Shown here: positions 28,712 through 31,478 of the stretch, one piece after another
How positions within the stretch are numbered: the first letter of the stretch is position 1
How the letters are laid out: each line of letters opens with the position of its first letter
DNA from: a virus
Direction: 5' to 3' (one strand)
DNA: 31,478 nucleotides
IMG/VR virus record: IMGVR_UViG_3300036985_000856
Location: 1-31,478 of that record
Notes under the pieces: generated by a model
Database searches by the model: none
What the model was told of the DNA's origin: nothing
Seen by the model: only the letters and a program-made list of their open reading frames with translations
Made by a program: the position numbers and the translations under genes

Positions 28712-30660
28712 GCGCAAAATTAAACGTTGACATAGTCGCGCAACTAAAGGAATTTAACAAGGCAATGACCGAGTTAAAATCGGAGGTTGACAATGTAAGC
28801 AAAAGCGTAACCAAAAGTAACGAGGAATCGGTTAAGTCGACAAATAAAATGTCTAGCGCTTTTTCGGACGTTGGCAAAACATTGGCGGCGGTTTTTACTG
28901 TTGATTTATTAATCAATTTTGGCAAGCAAATCCTTGCGACTACCGTAGAATTTCAGAAAATGGAGGCGGTTTTAACTACCGCTTTAGGTAGTAATTCAGC
29001 GGCCAAGGCTGCAATGGACCAAATTGTTAATTTTGCAAGTTCGACTCCTTTTCAAGTTAATGAGTTAACGGATTCATTTGTTAAGTTAGCCAACCGCGGT
29101 TTTGTGCCTACTATGGAGCAAATGCGGCAAATGGGCGACGTTGCCAGTTCCGTTGGTAAATCATTTGACCAATTAACAGAAGCGATTTTGGACGCGCAAA
29201 CTGGCGAATTTGAGCGTTTAAAGGAGTTCGGTATTAAAGCATCGGCGCAAGGTGACGTCGTGCAATTTACTTTTAAAGGAATTACGACAGAGGTCGCAAA
29301 ATCTGATAAAGCGATTCAAGAATATATTTTAAGTCTTGGAAATTTAGAAGGTGTTGCGGGGTCAATGGAGGCTATTTCTAAGACTACAGGCGGCGCCATT
29401 TCCAACCTAGAGGATAACATTACCCAGTTATTTAAAAACATTGGAGACAGTTCTAGCGGCTTTATAAACTGGTTTGTTAAGGACCTTAACAATGTTATTT
29501 CGTCCCTTAGAAATATGGGCGAAATAATGGAGTTAATGAATCCATTTAAAACGCTTGCTGAATCCTCAGACGAAGCGCGGACCTATCTTTTAAAAGTTAA
29601 CGATTCGACAGACGATACGGTTAGAACGGTTAAGGATGTCGCTAGTGAATTTGATAATTTGAGCCTTTCTACTTTAGAGGCTGGAACGTCTCAAACTAAA
29701 TTTCTAAATGAAATGATTCGTTTAGGGCATACGGTTGAAGACTCAAAAGCGCTATTTCAAACCTATGTTAAATTAAGAAAAGAACAAGGAGCCTCAGAGC
29801 AATTACTAGCAAGCACCACGGCTACAAATACAACGCAAACAAAGGCAAACACCGCCGAAGTTGAAAAGCAAGCGGCGGCACGTCAAAAGGCGCACGAACA
29901 AAGAATTAAGCAATTAAGACAAGAAGCAAGCGAATTTCTTAAAAACCAGGACGCAACTTTAAAAAATGTAGGTCAAAGAAACGCTTTTGGTGGACAGACT
30001 GACGTTACTAAACAAATGACTCCGGAGCGTTTGGCAATGGTTCAAACGGCAACGTCTACAATTCTGGCAATGAATAAGCAAATTGCAGCAACAATGCCAG
30101 GCATTACAATTCCAGAGGATGCAATTGAGCGGCTTAATTTAGCGGCGGCGGCTCAAAAGCAAATGGCTTACGAAACTCAATTGGTTGCTCAAAATATGAA
30201 CGCGGCTTTATTTGTTGGGGATATGTTTGGCCAAGCGCTTGGGCAACTTGCAGAGACTGGAAAAATAAGTTTTCAGGGCATTTTTGATGCGTTAAAACAA
30301 ATGGTTTTAAGGTTTGCGGCTGCAATTGCTGCGGCGGTAACGCTAAACATTTTAACCGGTGGCGCGGTAATGGCTGCGGGTAAAGCCGCTGGCGCCAAAA
30401 GTGGTTTTGGAGCGCTTTTAAAAGGCGGTTCTAGTTTGGGAATCGGAGGTTTAAAACCTTTTGCCAACGGTGGTATTGTAAGCGGGCCAACTCCAGCATT
30501 GGTTGGTGAATATACCGGAGCAAGGACTAACCCGGAAGTAATTGCGCCATTGTCTAAATTGCAAAATATGATGGGCGGAAACGTTACCTTTACAATTAGC
30601 GGCGACAACCTAGTTGGAACGCTTAACAGAGCAAACAAAACAAGAGCGAGAAAATTCTAA
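28708..30660 (+). CDS. Tape measure protein (650 aa)
   Basis: A long helical protein with the TMP core pattern (MEAVLTTALGSNSAAKAAMD, ASSTPFQVNELTDSFVKLAN, ALDAQ-like AILDAQTGEFERLKEFGIKA), a coiled stretch near residue 390-410, a hydrophobic segment (FAAAIAAAVTLNILTGGAVM) and a Gly-rich end (FANGGIVSGPTPALVGEYTG). With 650 residues at about 0.15 nm each it predicts a tail near 100 nm, consistent with a siphovirus. It overlaps the chaperone stop by 4 nt; the tail-tip gene starts 3 nt after. Confidence 0.92.
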   Translation: MSAKLNVDIVAQLKEFNKAMTELKSEVDNVSKSVTKSNEESVKSTNKMSSAFSDVGKTLAAVFTVDLLINFGKQILATTVEFQKMEAVLTTALGSNSAAKAAMDQIVNFASSTPFQVNELTDSFVKLANRGFVPTMEQMRQMGDVASSVGKSFDQLTEAILDAQTGEFERLKEFGIKASAQGDVVQFTFKGITTEVAKSDKAIQEYILSLGNLEGVAGSMEAISKTTGGAISNLEDNITQLFKNIGDSSSGFINWFVKDLNNVISSLRNMGEIMELMNPFKTLAESSDEARTYLLKVNDSTDDTVRTVKDVASEFDNLSLSTLEAGTSQTKFLNEMIRLGHTVEDSKALFQTYVKLRKEQGASEQLLASTTATNTTQTKANTAEVEKQAAARQKAHEQRIKQLRQEASEFLKNQDATLKNVGQRNAFGGQTDVTKQMTPERLAMVQTATSTILAMNKQIAATMPGITIPEDAIERLNLAAAAQKQMAYETQLVAQNMNAALFVGDMFGQALGQLAETGKISFQGIFDALKQMVLRFAAAIAAAVTLNILTGGAVMAAGKAAGAKSGFGALLKGGSSLGIGGLKPFANGGIVSGPTPALVGEYTGARTNPEVIAPLSKLQNMMGGNVTFTISGDNLVGTLNRANKTRARKF

Positions 30661-30663
30661 ACA

Positions 30664-31478
30664 ATGGCATACGGTCTAAAATATACAATACCTTTTAAAG
30701 ATATTGACGACTATTCGAACGTCGTAGAAATTTACCAGGACGGGTTTGTTGGAACGTCAACTGAATTAATTGCAACCGAGGCTCCAGCCGTTCACAAATA
30801 CGAGCGCGAAGACAACGAGGACATTACGTCCAGCATTATGTCGGCAACGCTTACCGTATCGTTTTATTCTACGGACGTAACCGATTTTAGAAATTTCTTT
30901 AGTTACTCGGACCGAGAGTTTTTGGTAATTCATAAATTTCAAGGCGACGTTGTATTTAAAGGCTACTTGTTAAACGACATTACCGGCGAGCCATTTCAGG
31001 ACCCGCCTTATCCGGTTGTAATTACCGCAACAGATGGATTGGCTCAGTTAAAAGAAATTACTTTAACAGGCCCGAGCGTTGATACGGATTTAGGAACGTT
31101 AATTTTTGACCAATTAAAATCGTTAGACCTCGAATTAGATTACGAGGTTTGTAATGATCTATATGAGGGTTTAGTTATGGACAATACTAAGTCCATTTTT
31201 GCGCAAACAATTGGCGAAAATTTGTTAGTCCAAGAATTTACCTTTGACGAATTAGGTATTAATGCTTTCGATTTCTTGCTAGAAATTTGCAAAACAATGG
31301 GTTGGGTATTGTTTCAACGAAATGGCCGTTGGATTATTCAGCGTGCAATATCTAGAAACATCGACACGACAACCATTTACATTCACGATTGGAATACTTA
31401 CGCAGTTAAAGAAAGTTACGAAAATAGCGCAATTGGCTCGGCTACCGACTGGTATTCAAAAACAATAAACGCAAATCC
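30664..31478 (+). CDS. Tail-tip/distal tail protein, 5' part (continues at base 1)
   Basis: The gene begins at ATG 30664, 3 nt after the tape measure stop, and is open to the end of the window. Its first part (YTIPFKDIDDYSNVVEIYQD, TLTVSFYSTDVTDFRNFFS, VVFKGYLLNDITG) resembles the Dit/Tal N-terminal region that sits under the tube. It joins in frame to 1-2570 through the terminal repeat, giving about 1060 residues. In the repeat, the codon at 31351-31353 is Ser here and Cys in the other copy. Confidence 0.8.
   Translation, partial: MAYGLKYTIPFKDIDDYSNVVEIYQDGFVGTSTELIATEAPAVHKYEREDNEDITSSIMSATLTVSFYSTDVTDFRNFFSYSDREFLVIHKFQGDVVFKGYLLNDITGEPFQDPPYPVVITATDGLAQLKEITLTGPSVDTDLGTLIFDQLKSLDLELDYEVCNDLYEGLVMDNTKSIFAQTIGENLLVQEFTFDELGINAFDFLLEICKTMGWVLFQRNGRWIIQRAISRNIDTTTIYIHDWNTYAVKESYENSAIGSATDWYSKTINAN
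31277..31478. repeat. Terminal direct repeat, copy 2
   Basis: Matches 1-202 except base 31352 (C versus G at 76). See the entry for copy 1. Confidence 0.95.

Noticed and set aside
1-31478. CRISPR arrays, insertion sequences, integrase or attachment site
   Set aside because: None seen: no spaced short repeats, no transposase, no integrase-like gene.

Overview
The window looks like the complete genome of a small tailed phage (siphovirus) of a Bacteroidota host, opened inside a tail gene. Bases 1-202 recur at 31277-31478 with one mismatch (76 G versus 31352 C), so the sequence closes into a circle of about 31,276 bp. One tail gene runs through the join, from 30664 over the end and on to 2570. 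The host call rests on promoters of the Bacteroidota type (TTTG, about 19 nt, TAnnTTTG), A-rich rather than Shine-Dalgarno leaders, and protein families common in flavobacterial phages. The species is not determinable from the sequence. No integrase, partition genes or recognisable DNA polymerase is visible.

Layout: (1) 17726 to 6689 through the join is the rightward virion block: terminase small and large subunits, portal, MuF-like protein, a GT25-type glycosyltransferase, prohead protease, capsid protein, a second glycosyltransferase, connector and tail-completion proteins, two related tail-tube proteins, tail chaperones with a -1 frameshift, tape measure, a tail-tip protein carrying a seven-repeat propeller, a long fibre and two small tail-end genes. 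(2) 6787-8754 holds a holin-like protein, a basic microprotein, membrane proteins and a calcineurin-type phosphoesterase. (3) 8863-10428 is leftward: an amidase endolysin, a Leu-type tRNA-like gene with a 51-nt anticodon-loop segment, and three small genes. (4) 10511-17065 is the rightward early block: ERF annealing protein, Gp157-like protein, many small HTH, Cys-rich and membrane proteins, a replication-initiator-like protein, an SSB-tail protein, RusA and Xre. (5) 17096-17726 is a methyltransferase cassette with a terminator on each side.

Most unusual points: (a) 13896-13984, a compact two-hairpin RNA with its own promoter and terminator whose two loops are perfectly complementary over 7 nt (kissing loops); (b) 14231-14363, seven CTAGCA-like boxes spaced about 10 bp inside the initiator-like gene, followed by an AT-rich triple repeat, a likely origin; (c) the tRNA-like gene with its insertion; (d) the propeller inserted in the tail-tip protein, where the contig also breaks; (e) paired genes: two tail-tube paralogues, two Cys-rich microproteins and two glycosyltransferases in the head module.

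How the parts may work together: the early promoter at 10511-10540 drives recombination and replication genes. A twin promoter design (TTGGATAATT, 8 nt, GTTATATTTG) serves both the small RNA and the xre gene. Late promoters with a shared TATTTTTA box precede the portal, protease and tail-tube genes. Terminators tend to sit directly before promoters, so the genome reads as a series of separate transcription units.
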